Part shown: in pieces, positions 1 to 9,889 of the stretch
How the letters are laid out: each line of letters begins with the position of its first letter
Numbering within the stretch: position 1 is the first letter of the stretch
Assembly: GCA_003999685.1 (NCBI GenBank)
Contig: CP021222.1
Coordinates: 1,364,001-1,428,000 of the forward strand
Source: Taiwanofungus camphoratus
Taxonomy: Eukaryota; Basidiomycota; Agaricomycetes; Polyporales; Taiwanofungaceae
Reading direction: 5' to 3'
DNA: 64,000 bases
Program-made: the position numbers and the translations under genes
Notes under the pieces: model-generated
What the model was told of the DNA's origin: nothing
Seen by the model: only the letters and a program-made list of their open reading frames with translations
Database searches by the model: none

Positions 1-841
1 CAAAGGAAGAAGTGTGCACTGAGGGGTCTCTCTCGTACATAGTAAACTACCTCTGAATAAATAGGAGAGAGTGAGGTGAACTATTCTTGCGTGAAGTGAT
101 CCTTACAAGTCCGAAATGTGTACTAAAGTGCATGAGCTCTGAAGTGAACACGAGGAGGATAGAAACTAAATAGGAACTGAAACAGGGGAACTATGTCTGG
201 TAGAAAGGTGACCAAGTTCATTCATGAGGGTGGGATGACTATCAGAGAGTGGTCATGCACTGTGATCAACTGTTTTAGTGGGCTAAGAATGTACAAAGTT
301 TCTAGCAGCGGGACTTGTCCTAATCGAGGCAGGAGATGCTCTAAATGGGTAGAGGATCATATAGATGCGCCATAGAAGGACCTTATGGCATAGGATCGAG
401 ACCCAGGGGGTGTGCAAGGCTTCCTTCATAAGTCCAGCCTTCAGAACTTCAGACCGTTTTGGAGCCCATCAGAGATGCCTGCAGTCACAAGAGATTGGAG
501 AGACTTAGCTAAGCCTTTTTAGCTAAACCCAGGATGAGTGACGTGGTAGCTGGGGCCTGGACCTAATAGAACAATATTGGAGGGCTGGCCGTGTCTGATA
601 GCAGACTTAGCAGGAGTTAGAGACTTCATGGCTAGCATTCGAAGCTTTGTAGCACCTCGTGTGACTTCACAGGACTTCATAGGGTGTTAGAAGGGTTTAG
701 GAGGCAAAGGAGGTGTTAGGAGCATCATAAGAACCTATCCCTCCTGTCATAGGCTGTAGAAGAGTCATAGGATGGTCTGTGAGGGGATTAGAAAGCTCCT
801 AAAATCACAATTCAGAGCCCAGGAGACTACAGGACTCATCA
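1..841 (+). repeat. LTR-A family copy, left part outside the window
   Basis: This stretch matches the second half of the complete LTR-A units at 3370-5135 and 51340-53094 and ends in the same way, at ...ACTCATCA. Its left part lies before the window. It is the most altered of the three copies, and many positions that are CG in the other copies are TG or CA here. A 60-residue open frame at 193-375 falls inside it and is not shared as protein-coding sequence. I read it as a noncoding repeat. Confidence 0.75.
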
Positions 842-1319
842 ATGAACTCCCAGTATAGACTCCACGAACCGCCTGACCTCTTCTATAGGTCCTCACACTA
901 GTCAAATCTCGTGTACTTCGCTTTACAAACTTCAGAGTGTTAACCTTCTAAGCTAGCTAAAGACTTCAGAGAAGTCTAGCATTATTTTCCACTTATTTGG
1001 ACCTTTATTCCATTGACCTATTACTTCCTAGCTCTACACATCCTATGCAGTCAGATAGCGTGCTTTAGCAAAACCTTGAAGGACTTCGCAGATTTTTGAA
1101 GGACTTTGCACACTTCGGAGGATCTTGCAAGGTCTTTGGGATCATCTAGCATATAGGAGCAAGATCCTGTTGCACAAGACCCTTGACCCCTTACTCCCTC
1201 GCTCACAAAAACAAGACACATAGGTTTTCCGGTACCATACAAGTTGTAGCTCCCCTTCTCATATCCCCACAGTTCACCCCACTGCTTCTTAGCCACATTA
1301 CGGAGCACTTCCTAGGTCC
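842..1319 (-). repeat. Diverged inverted fragment related to LTR-A
   Basis: Read on the minus strand, about 1040-1319 follows the first 300 bases of LTR-A: CCTAGG near the start, then the GGGGTGA, GTTTTTGT and GGGTCAAGGGTC-like blocks in order. There are many substitutions and small length changes. The part from 842 to 1040 is more weakly similar. It is an older or different subfamily copy, cut on one side by LTR-A copy 1 and on the other by the foldback element. Confidence 0.55.
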
Positions 1320-1424
1320 CCACACAATCCAGTAAGAAAACCCCATTACAACGGGCGAATAAACACTGAGTTTGGCCCGTTGTGAATGGGCCATCCGACG
1401 TCGGCCGACCATTGAAACAAGCCC

Positions 1425-1804
1425 CATTGCAACAGGTCAGCCGGGTGTGAATGTATTCCCATTGCAACGGGTTGGCCGGCCATGGAAGTAGCCCATTGCA
1501 ACGGGTTGGCCGGGGATGGGACCAGCCCGTTGCAACAGGTCGGCCGGCTATAGACCCATCCCATTGCAATGGGTCAGCCAGGCATGAATATATTCCCGTT
1601 GCAATGGGTCGGCCGGCCATGGCATTATCCCATTGCAACGGGTCGACTGGCCATAAGACCATCCTGTTGCAACGGGTTGGCCGGCCATGGCACTATCCCA
1701 TTGCAACGGGTTGGCTGACCATGGCATTATCCCGTTGCAACGGATCGGCCGGCCATGGCACTATCCTGTTGCAACGGGTCAGCCGGCCATGGCACTATCC
1801 CGTT
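1425..1804 (+). repeat. 34-bp tandem array, left arm, outer part
   Basis: About eleven units of 34 bp (two of 35) follow one another. The consensus starts CCCGTTGCAACGGG, a perfect 14-base palindrome, followed by a GGCCGGCC palindrome and CCATGG. The array continues after the LTR-B insertion at 2353-2490. Most differences between units are at CG dinucleotides (CCCGTT, CCCATT, CCTGTT). The long frames on both strands across this array are by-products of the repeat. Confidence 0.9.
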
Positions 1805-1809
1805 GCAAT

Positions 1810-2352
1810 TGATACAATTTCTTTTATCGCATATCTTATCGGTCGGACCTCAGATCGGTCCCATGACCTTTCGCTTCTAGGACGGGCCTCGGGTAGGCCC
1901 AGCTTCTTCGCACAGCATCTTGACTCATCGCTGCTTATGGTACGGGCCCCGGTTACTCATGGACTCTGACTCATATTGGGCCCCGCTTACACATTCCATC
2001 TTACGCTTACTGATTGCTAATACGGTCCAATGACTCATATCGCCTTACTTACGCTTACTCATGCTGATTCTTAGACCACGTGCCATGGTCCGTGCGCAGA
2101 GTAGAATACGTATATAAGGTCCTGTACTTTGTAGGTCGGACCTTAAGTTCGATCTGGTTACCAAGTAGCTAGTTACCACTAGCAATCTTATACTCGTATC
2201 TTGCGACCTCTCGCTTCATACCTGAGTACTCGCTCGACTCTATCGACTTCGCCCAGGAGGACATACGCAGTGTCCATAAAGCCTCACTACTATCTTCAGT
2301 AGCCAGGTCCTCACGTTTGAGGCTTTCCGGTCGTTGATACCAGCTTGTATCA
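1810..2352 (+). mobile_element. Solo LTR-B (Ty3/gypsy family) with 5-bp TSD
   Basis: The 543-bp unit begins TGATACAA and ends TTGTATCA, a perfect 8-base terminal inversion. GCAAT flanks it on both sides (1805-1809 and 2353-2357), splitting a 34-bp unit of the foldback arm. The same 543-bp sequence is the 5' LTR of the gypsy element at 54030, which fixes its family. It contains a TATATAAGG-like promoter box near 2111. It is a recombination remnant without internal region. Confidence 0.92.
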
Positions 2353-2490
2353 GCAATGGGTCAGCCAGCCATGGCACTATCCTATTGCAATGGGTTGGCC
2401 GGCCATGACATTATCCCATTGCAATGGATCGGCCGGCCATGGCACTATTCCATTACAATGGGTCGGCCGACCATAATACTAGCCTGTTGG
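2353..2490 (+). repeat. 34-bp tandem array, left arm, inner part
   Basis: Four further 34-bp units continue the array after LTR-B and run into the 21-bp array at about 2485. The phase is kept across the LTR insertion once the GCAAT duplication is removed. Confidence 0.85.
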
Positions 2491-2990
2491 TGCTAGTTAG
2501 AAACATTTACTCACTGGTCAGAAAGATGTCAATGCTGATAAGAAACATTGTGGCACCAGTCAGAAACCTTTCAGTGCTGGTCAGAAATATTGCGGTGCCA
2601 GTGAGCAACCCTTCAGCACTGGTCAGCAACTCTTTGGCACTGGTCAAAACATTTTGGCACCGGTGAGCAACCCATTGGTGCCAATCAAAACATTGCGGTG
2701 CCGGTGAGCAACCCTTTGGTGCTGGTGAGCAACCCTTTGGCACCAGTCAGAAATATTGCAGCGCCAGTCAAAACATTACAGTGCCGATGAGCAACCCTTC
2801 GGCGCTGGTGAGCAACCCTTCGGTGCCAGTGAGCAACCCTTCGGCACCAGTCAGAAATATTGCGGCGCCGGTCAAAACATTGCGGCACCGGTAAGCAACC
2901 CTTTGGCATCAGTCAGAAATATTGCGGCGCCGGTCAAAACATTTCAGCACCGGTCAGCAAGTCTTCGGTGCCGGCGGGGAACATCCCAGC
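2485..2990 (+). repeat. 21-bp tandem array, left arm
   Basis: About 24 units of 21 bp alternate between two variants, GTCAGAAATATTGCGGC-like and GTGAGCAACCCTTCGGC-like. Because 21 is a multiple of 3, frames through the array stay open and give a seven-residue period (for example VRNIAAP and VSNPLAP). The matching array on the right arm is in the opposite orientation at 7080-7540. I see no start context or conserved flanking protein that would make it a gene. Confidence 0.85.
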
Positions 2991-3010
2991 ACCAAGCCTT
3001 GGGAGCTGGT

Positions 3011-3370
3011 CTGATAGGTGGTACAGCCCCGGGATCCCATCTTTGTTGGTCCTTTCACAATTTGAGTAACAATGCTCATTTTAGTGTAATTGGCACCTCT
3101 GGAGGGGATTCCCACTTTGCCGGGAATTGTGAAGCCAGGACCCTTCAGCGCCAGTGGGGAACATCCCAGCGCCGTGCCTTTGGACCCGGTCTGATAGGTG
3201 GCACAGCCCCAGAATCCCATCTTGGTCAGTCCTTTCACAATTTGAGTAACAATGCTCATTTTAGTGTAATTGGCACCTCTGGAGGGGATTCCCACTTCAT
3301 CAGGAATTGTGAAGCCGGGACCCTTCGCTGCCGGTTGGGAACATCCCGGTGCCGTGCCTTGGGACCCGGT
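3011..3370 (+). repeat. Two ~180-bp units, left arm
   Basis: Two direct units start at CTGATAGGTGG (3011 and 3191), exactly 180 bp apart, and end with a GGACCCGG block. A third, more diverged unit lies beyond the LTR-A insertion at 5136-5290. Four inverted units lie at about 6346-7080. The units hold no recognised coding sequence. Confidence 0.85.
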
Positions 3371-5135
3371 GATACGACCTAGGGGACCCTGGTACCTAGG
3401 GAGTGCTCCGCAACGTGGCTGTGGGGTAGTGTGATAACTGTGAGGGTGTGGGGGTAGGAGCTACAACCTGTATGATACCGGGAAACCTGTATGTCTTGTT
3501 TTTGTAAGTAGGGGAGTAAGGGGTCAAGGGTCCTGCACAACAGGATCTTGTTCCTAAGTGCTATACTATCCCTAAGGCCTTGCGAGGCCCTCCGAAGTAC
3601 GCGAAGTCCTTCGAGATTCTGTGAAGTCCTTCGAAGTTTTAGCTAAATCACGCGAGCTGACTTCGTAGGCTGTATAGAGTTAGGGAGCAATAAGCCAATG
3701 GACTATAATTTCTACTAAGCGGCAGAGGGTACGAGACTGCTGCGAAGTCCTTTTAGCTAGAGTTAGCTAAAGGGTGTAAGGCTTAGAGGTTTGTTAGAGC
3801 GAGGGGGGCGAGGTTTGGCTGGCATAGGAGACTTGTAGGAGAGGTCGGATGGTTCGGAGAGCTAATACTTGGAATAGGAATGAGGGAACGAGGTTGCTGG
3901 AAGCTCTGAAGTGTCTGATGATGTTGAGGTGTGGGTCGGAGAGTTCGAGGGCGTAGAGAGATGTACTATAGCCTGTAATGAAGGCTATGGGGGAGTCGTA
4001 GGGTTATTCGTAGGACGTAGGGATGACGCAACGTGAGCCTAAGGGTATAACTAAGGCGGAGGCCCACCGGATAGGTGCTATAAGAGGTGCTGAAGGGCAC
4101 GAAGTCACGGCGACTTCGTAGATCGTAGTGCGTAGTTCGGGAAGCGTAGACGTAGTTCGTAGATATATCGCGAGCGTAGACGTAGTTCAAAGGTACTGAA
4201 ACGGAGCTGGGGTGGAGACTTAGGGACCTTGGGACCGTTCCTAAGGTTGTACTCGCGGCGCTTTCCTGAGATCGGAGCTACAGGGGAACTGGTATTCCAA
4301 AGAGAGAAGCGTACACTGAGGGGTCTCTGTCGTACATAGTAAACTACCTCTGACTAAATAGGGGAGCGTGAGGTGAACTAATCTTGCGCGAAGTGATCCT
4401 TACGAGTCCGAAATGTGTACTAAAACGCATGGACTCCGAAGTGAACACGAGGGGGATAGGAACTAATTAGGAACTGAAACAGGGGAACTACGAACGGTAG
4501 AAAGGTGACCAACTTCATTCACGAGGGCGGGATGACTATCCGAGAGCAGCCATGCGCCGTGATCACCTATCTTAGCGGGCTAAGAGCGCACGAAGTTCTT
4601 AGCAGCGGGACTTGGCCTAATCGGGGTAGGAGGTGTCCTAACTGGGTGGAGGGCCATATGGATACGCCCTAGGATGACCTTATGGCGTAGGATCGAGACC
4701 CATGGGGGTGCACAAGGCTTCTTAAGTCCAACTTCCAGAACTTCGGACCGTTTCGGAGCCTATCGGAGGTAGCTGCAATCACAAGAGCTAGGAGAGACTT
4801 AGCTAAGACTTCTTAGCTAAGCCCAGGATGAGTGACGTAGTAGATAGGACCTAGATCCAATGGAACAGTATGGGAGGGCCGGCAGTGTCCGATAGTGGAC
4901 TTAGCAGGAGTTAGGGACTTCGCGTCTAGCATTCGAAATCTCGTAGCACCTCGTGTGACTTCGCAAGACTTCGTAGGGTGTTAGGAGGGTTTAGGAAGGA
5001 GAGGGGGCATTAGGAATATTATAGGAACCTATCCCTCCTGTTGTAGGCTGTAGGAGAGTCTTAGAGTGGTCGGTTGGGGGATTAGAAAGCTCCTAAAATC
5101 GCGATTCGGGGCCCAGGAGGCTATGGGACTCATCA
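3370..5135 (+). mobile_element. Solo LTR-A, complete copy (~1.77 kb)
   Basis: The unit begins TGATACGACC and ends GGACTCATCA, with TGAT...ATCA terminal inversion. It is flanked by CCGG(T) on both sides, and it cuts a GGACCCGGTCTGATAGG stretch of the 180-bp array. A second full copy lies at 51340-53094 and a partial one at 1-841. The ends, the flanking duplication and the lack of coding sequence fit a solo LTR. It is long for a fungal LTR, no internal region is seen here, and the superfamily is unknown. Confidence 0.65.
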
Positions 5136-5290
5136 CCGGTCTGATAGGTGGTACAGCCCCGGGATCCCATTTTTGTTGGTCTTTTCACAATTTATGTCAC
5201 AATGCCCATTTCAGTCATTATGGCATATTTAGGGAGAACTCTCTTTTCACTATGAATTGTGTGGTGAAGACCCTCTAGCACTGACATGTG
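5136..5290 (+). repeat. Diverged third ~180-bp unit, left arm
   Basis: After LTR-A the sequence resumes with CCGGTCTGATAGGTGG and follows the 180-bp unit with many changes. It pairs with the innermost right-arm unit at about 6346-6490, which carries the same differences (ACAATTTATGTCA, for example). Confidence 0.75.
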
Positions 5291-6345
5291 CTTCACTGAC
5301 ATCAGAGGTTGTGATGGAATCATTCAGGGGTTCCAGCCCTGGATCCCATCTGTCCCATCCTTTCCATGATTGAATCTGCCTGTGTTCTATAAAAAATTAC
5401 ATAAACACCAGAGATATTGCAGATTTTGCTGTTCTGGAACCTCTTGATACTGATTTTTTTATCTGTTAACATATGAGTCTATGCTCTGTCACTGTATTTT
5501 TCCCTGCCCAGTCATATATTCTATATATTGAGAGCGTCACTACTTTCTGTATCAATATGTGACATTATAAAATTGTATCTTCAGAATAGATTGCAAGGTT
5601 CACTCCATTCATATTGCCTGACACTGTCCTCCAATATTCAATAATGTCAACAATGTTCTGTGCTCTCTAAACTACATCTTGTTCAAATATTGTATCATAT
5701 ATGAGCTCATAACAGGCAAAAAGCACATTAGATGATTGCATATGAGACACATTTGACAGATTGCACTTCATGTTTCCTGAAAAGGAATGTGGCTCAGTCA
5801 CACTTGCAGTTACAGCCACATCTGCTTGCACTTCACTTCAGACATGCTCAACTTGAATAAAATGGATCCTCACTCATTACATTATGTATCTGTTGAAATC
5901 TGTACCATAAAAGTCAAATATATGATTGTGTACATTATTCAAAATGAAGATATTCAACAAGCCAATTCAATATATGTTCGCAAGCATATAAACTCAATAC
6001 ACAGCTTTCTTGAATGCCAATTTCAGAGCCATCTGCATTCAAAGATGTGTATTCAATATAACAAAAAAGAAGTGAAATCAGGTATATTATACACCACCTG
6101 AATCAATAATGGTCTGAAACAATAGGATTTTGTCAGCAGGGTTTAAAACAACCAGCATTCAAATACAATAGAATATTGTGAAATAGCATGACAACTGAGT
6201 TAATGTTTTCTAACAATCATCATGAACATCAATCAAAGGTGGGGAAATTCAGAACAGTATCAGTGCTGAAAGCCAGTGAAGATGCAATCCCAAATTGTGA
6301 TCACCTATTCATCCCAGTCAGGACACCCAACACTGAAAAGCACAA
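5290..6345. other. AT-rich loop between the foldback arms
   Basis: About 1 kb of AT-rich sequence separates the arms. A 104-residue frame at 5787-6101 (+) and a 65-residue frame at 6188-6385 (+) are the only longer ones. Neither resembles a known protein, and neither has introns, signal or motifs. I see no transposase, tRNA or structured RNA. Confidence 0.6.
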
Positions 6346-7080
6346 CACCAGCATCAAAGGGTCCCAGCCTCACAGTTTCCAGTGACAAGAGCATCCTCAG
6401 AGAAAACATCATTTTTACTGAAATGGGCATGATGACATAAATTGTGAAAAGGCCAACAAAGATGGGATCCTGGGATTGTACCACCTATCAGACCAGGTCC
6501 CAATGCATGGCACTGGGATGTTCCCCACCAGCGCCGAAGGGTCCCAGCTTCACAATTCCTGGTGAAGTGGGAATCCCCTCCAGAGGTGCCAATTACACTA
6601 AAATGAGCATTGTTACTCAAATTATGAAAGGACCAACAAAGATGGGATCCCGGGGCTGTACCACCTATCAGACCGGGTCCCAAGGCATGGCACCAGGATG
6701 TTCCCCACCAGCACTGAAGGGTCTCAGCTTCACAATTCCCGGCGAAGTCAGAATCCCTCCAGGGGTGTTGAATTCACTGAAATGGGCATTGTGACATAAA
6801 TTGTGAAAGGACCAACAAAGATGGGATCCCGGGGCTGTACCACCTATCAGACCGGGTCCCAAGGCACGGCGCCGGGATGTTTCCCACCGGCACCGAAGGG
6901 TCCCGGCTTCACAATTCCCGGCAAAGTGGGAATCCCCTCCAGAGGTGCCAATTACACTAAAATGAGCATTGTTACTCAAATTGTGAAAGGACCAACAAAG
7001 ATGGGATCCTGGGGCTGTACCACCTATCAGACCAGCTCCCAAGGCTTGGTGCTGGGATATTCCCCACCAGCACCAAAGAC
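6346..7080 (-). repeat. Four ~180-bp units, right arm
   Basis: The CTATCAGACC landmark recurs at about 6487, 6667, 6846 and 7026, spaced 179-180 bp, in inverted orientation to the left arm. The outer three are close to the left-arm units. The innermost matches the diverged unit at 5136-5290. Confidence 0.85.
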
Positions 7081-7540
7081 TTGCTGACCGGTGCTGAAAT
7101 GTTTTGACTGGCGCTGCAATATTTCTGACCGGTGCTGAAGGGTTGCTTACCGGTGCCGCAATGTTTTGACCGGCGCCACAATATTTCTGACCGGTGCCAA
7201 AGGGTTGCTCACTGGTGCTGAAGGGTTGCTCACCGGTGCTGAAGGGTTGCTCACTGGTGCCATAATGTTTTGACCAGCGCCACAATATTTCTGACCAGCA
7301 CCAAAGGGTTGCTCACCGGCGCCGCAATGTTTTGACTGGCACCAATGGGTTGCTCACCGGTGCCAAAATGTTTTGACCAGCACCAAAGAGTTGCTGACCA
7401 GTGCTGAAGGATTGCTCACTGGCGCTGCAATATTTCTGACCAGCACTGAAGGGTTTCTGACTGGTGCCACAATGTTTCTTATCAGCATTGACATCTTTCT
7501 GACCAGTGAGGAAATGTTTCTAACTAGCACCAACAGACTA
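7080..7540 (-). repeat. 21-bp tandem array, right arm
   Basis: Inverted counterpart of 2485-2990, with about 22 units of the same two variants in the same alternating style. It runs outward into the 34-bp units at 7545. Confidence 0.85.
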
Positions 7541-7544
7541 GTAT

Positions 7545-7664
7545 TATGGTCAACCGACCCGTTGCAACAGGATAGTGCCATGGCCGGCCGACCCATTGCA
7601 ACAGGATAATGCCATGGCTGGCCGACCTGTTGCAACAAGATAATGCCATGGCCGGCCGACCCGT
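7545..7664 (-). repeat. 34-bp units, right arm, inner part
   Basis: Three to four inverted 34-bp units are present here, interrupted by LTR-C. The right arm carries about five units in all against about fifteen on the left, so the array length has changed since the arms formed. Confidence 0.85.
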
Positions 7665-8235
7665 TGTTACAAGGCAGTAATGGTGCGAACATACATTTTC
7701 ATTTCTCTTCACTATACCAGACTAGCGGGTCGTGTACACTTACAATTATCACCATCATTCCTGACGGGCTGACCGTCACCCACCTGGTTATGGACTGTTC
7801 CTCAAAAGGGGCCACTCGGGCCTCTGACTTATGGACACTTAGGTGCTGGTACCCGTGGGGGTGAGGGCTGGCTTGCCCTAAACCCACCATAGTACTTAAG
7901 GGGTTGGCTCACTGCAGAGCACCCCAATCTTGTCCTCCTTAGTTACACTGTGTACTTTGGTGCCGTCATTACCATTTGTACTTTATGACTGGGCTTAGGC
8001 CTCTATACCTTCGTCTATTCAACGGGTTGCCTTAAACCATCTATATCCTTGTGACTACACTAGGACTTAGGCTGTGACTTAGCCCGCAACTCTCTCGAGA
8101 CTGTTGGGCTAGCGGTTGAAGACTTAGACGTGTACTCGTTGTCAGCCAGGCTGACTCCTCGTTTACACTTCACGCCTGACTACTCAACGACCCCCTGTCA
8201 TGGTAGTCACCTACGGGCGTAGACCCCCTGTAACA
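7665..8235 (+). mobile_element. Solo LTR-C (Ty3/gypsy family) with 5-bp TSD
   Basis: The 571-bp unit runs from TGTTACAAGG to CCTGTAACA. CCCGT flanks it on both sides (7660-7664 and 8236-8240), splitting a 34-bp unit. Near-identical copies lie at 53295-53866 and 61635-62205, the last as the 5' LTR of a gypsy element. Copies differ mainly by C/T and G/A changes. Confidence 0.92.
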
Positions 8236-8386
8236 CCCGTTGCAACGGGATAGCGCCATGGCCGGCCGACCCATTGCAATGGGGCTTGTTTCAATGGTCG
8301 GCCGACATTGGACAGCCCATTCACAACAGGCCAAACTCAGCATTTATTCGCCCATTGCAACGGGGTTTTCTTACTGGATTGTGTGG
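8236..8386 (-). repeat. 34-bp units and outer terminus, right arm
   Basis: The arm resumes after LTR-C and ends with the inverted outer terminus GGATTGTGTGG. The stretch at about 8290-8386 is the inverted copy of 1320-1415. Confidence 0.85.
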
Positions 8387-9889
8387 TCAAATGGCATCGA
8401 AGACATGACTAAGGCACTAGGGTCAAATTAGAGCACTATGTGGGGCCTAGAAGGGCCTTGCACCTATCACTGTCTGGGCACAAGTTGTTCCCCTTGTTAC
8501 TGGTTTGACGACTCTCACCTCAACTTGTTTGTGAAACCACCAATTATGTTATTTAAATAGTATGCTACACTCGTATATCAGTGCTAACTTACACCATTAA
8601 GGTGAGTTGAGAGTCTCGCTAATGCAATTTATGGGGTGCTTATACACTCATGAAAGTCCACATATATGGAGCTGAACAATGCATATATGCATTAAAAAGC
8701 ATAGTTTTGATCTTGTGGTGAGTAGCCATTGTCTTAATAACACAGTAGGTTGATTATACTCATCTTCACTGGCAATGAGAGCCAGGACTCATGAGGCCAC
8801 TGTGAGAGTAGCTACAAGGAAGCCTTTTGAGTACACTACAGACTTGGATTTGGCTCTGTAAGCCCTTCTAGATAGGTCACTGATGAAGCTAACATCCATC
8901 AAGAATAGTCTTCCTTGCAGACTACCCATATGAGAGAACACATTCCAAACTATGTCAATGCTTTCACATCTTCTGTCATGATGGTCTCTAACCTCCCACC
9001 TGAGCACAGCATACAGCATCACTGGCTGCACCTTCCTGCAAACCATGTGCTACCACTGCTTTGAGCACACACTGCTCAACCCCACCTTCAGTGTCCTTCC
9101 TTCTGTTCCTGCTTGCCTTGTCCACACTCAGGCATGCCATTGCCTCACTTGCACTCTGAGGTCTACACTGCTGCTCACATGCATGACAGGCTGACCCCAC
9201 ACACTGCACATTCCTCATGCACCTTCCTGCTGTCATTGCACTTGTATTGTGCATGCTTAGGGCTGCAATTTCAGTACATTTTGACTCATGCTTTATTTGT
9301 TACCAAACTGATATTCTACTCTGTAATACAGGTCTGTCAATTATACGCAAAACCTCTACAAAGAGAGGGGACAGCCAAGGGATGGTCTGCAGACTGTCCC
9401 AAATGTGGTACTATGTGTTATGTGAGACAAATGGGGTGTATATGAAGTGAGCAGGGCATTCCCAATGTATTTGGAATTGCCCTGGTTGTAGTAATTAGAG
9501 TATGCCAATCTGGGGTAGCATATCATAATTGTGAAACAGTCTGAATTCTTGGGGCAGGTTGCAGAGAATCAGAGTGCTTCCAATGAATCATATGGTCACG
9601 AGCTTCCTTGTTCTCCCACAATGTGCCCCGACGGGATTTTGACTGGGCTTGAGACTCCGAGATTTACGGCATGTCGGTTACATAATGGAGGTCTGAGGGA
9701 CGGAGACTGACGAAGCGTATCCGTCTTTCTCGGACTAAGGTCGGAGAATGAAAGGGCGCTGGCGGAGGTTAGATTATAGATCTAGTGCGCCCTCTGCCCA
9801 GCCACAACGCCCCTCGCGGTAGTAAGCAGGTTCGCCATCGACCACTACAACGACAACCACTGTACGCGTTCATTGATAATATTGCCGCC
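8387..9889. other. Intergenic stretch with no supported gene
   Basis: Between the foldback element and exportin-1 there is about 1.5 kb without a convincing gene. Open frames of 60-110 codons on both strands (8789-9254, 9113-9450) lack family resemblance. A short CPKCGTMC-like cysteine cluster is encoded at about 9390-9420 but is not supported by flanking sequence. The last 250 bases before 9890 are richer in GC and probably contain the exportin-1 promoter and 5' UTR. Confidence 0.5.

Larger units (their letters stand above)
1320..8386. mobile_element. Large foldback element with repeat-built inverted arms
   Basis: Both ends carry the same outer sequence in inverted orientation: CCACACAATCCAGTAAG at 1320 and its reverse complement ending at 8386. 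Moving inwards, both arms show the same order: 34-bp repeats, 21-bp repeats, then units of about 180 bp. An AT-rich loop lies at about 5290-6345. Without the three inserted LTRs the left arm is about 1.65 kb and the right arm about 1.47 kb. No transposase frame is visible, so it is probably non-autonomous. I could not find a convincing target-site duplication: the flanks ...CCTAGGTC and TCAAATGG... do not match. The architecture resembles foldback (FB/Galileo-like) DNA elements. A head-to-head duplication of one repeat block is an alternative, though the shared outer ends argue against it. Confidence 0.65.

Noticed and set aside
1312-1969. Overlapping frames of 72-172 codons on both strands through the 34-bp array
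   Set aside because: They follow repeat periodicity, overlap on both strands, and one runs into LTR-B; no start context or family resemblance.
3966-4190. 74-residue minus-strand frame in LTR-A, also present at 51927-52151
   Set aside because: Conserved only because the two LTR copies are similar; its tyrosine/arginine-rich sequence reflects local ACGTAG-like repeats, and it lies inside an LTR.
5787-6101. 104-codon frame in the foldback loop
   Set aside because: No motif, composition matches the AT-rich background, and no sign of a transposase.
9113-9450. Frame with a CPKCGTMC-like cysteine cluster upstream of exportin-1
   Set aside because: Too short, no splice-linked extension and no second cluster to support a zinc-binding protein.
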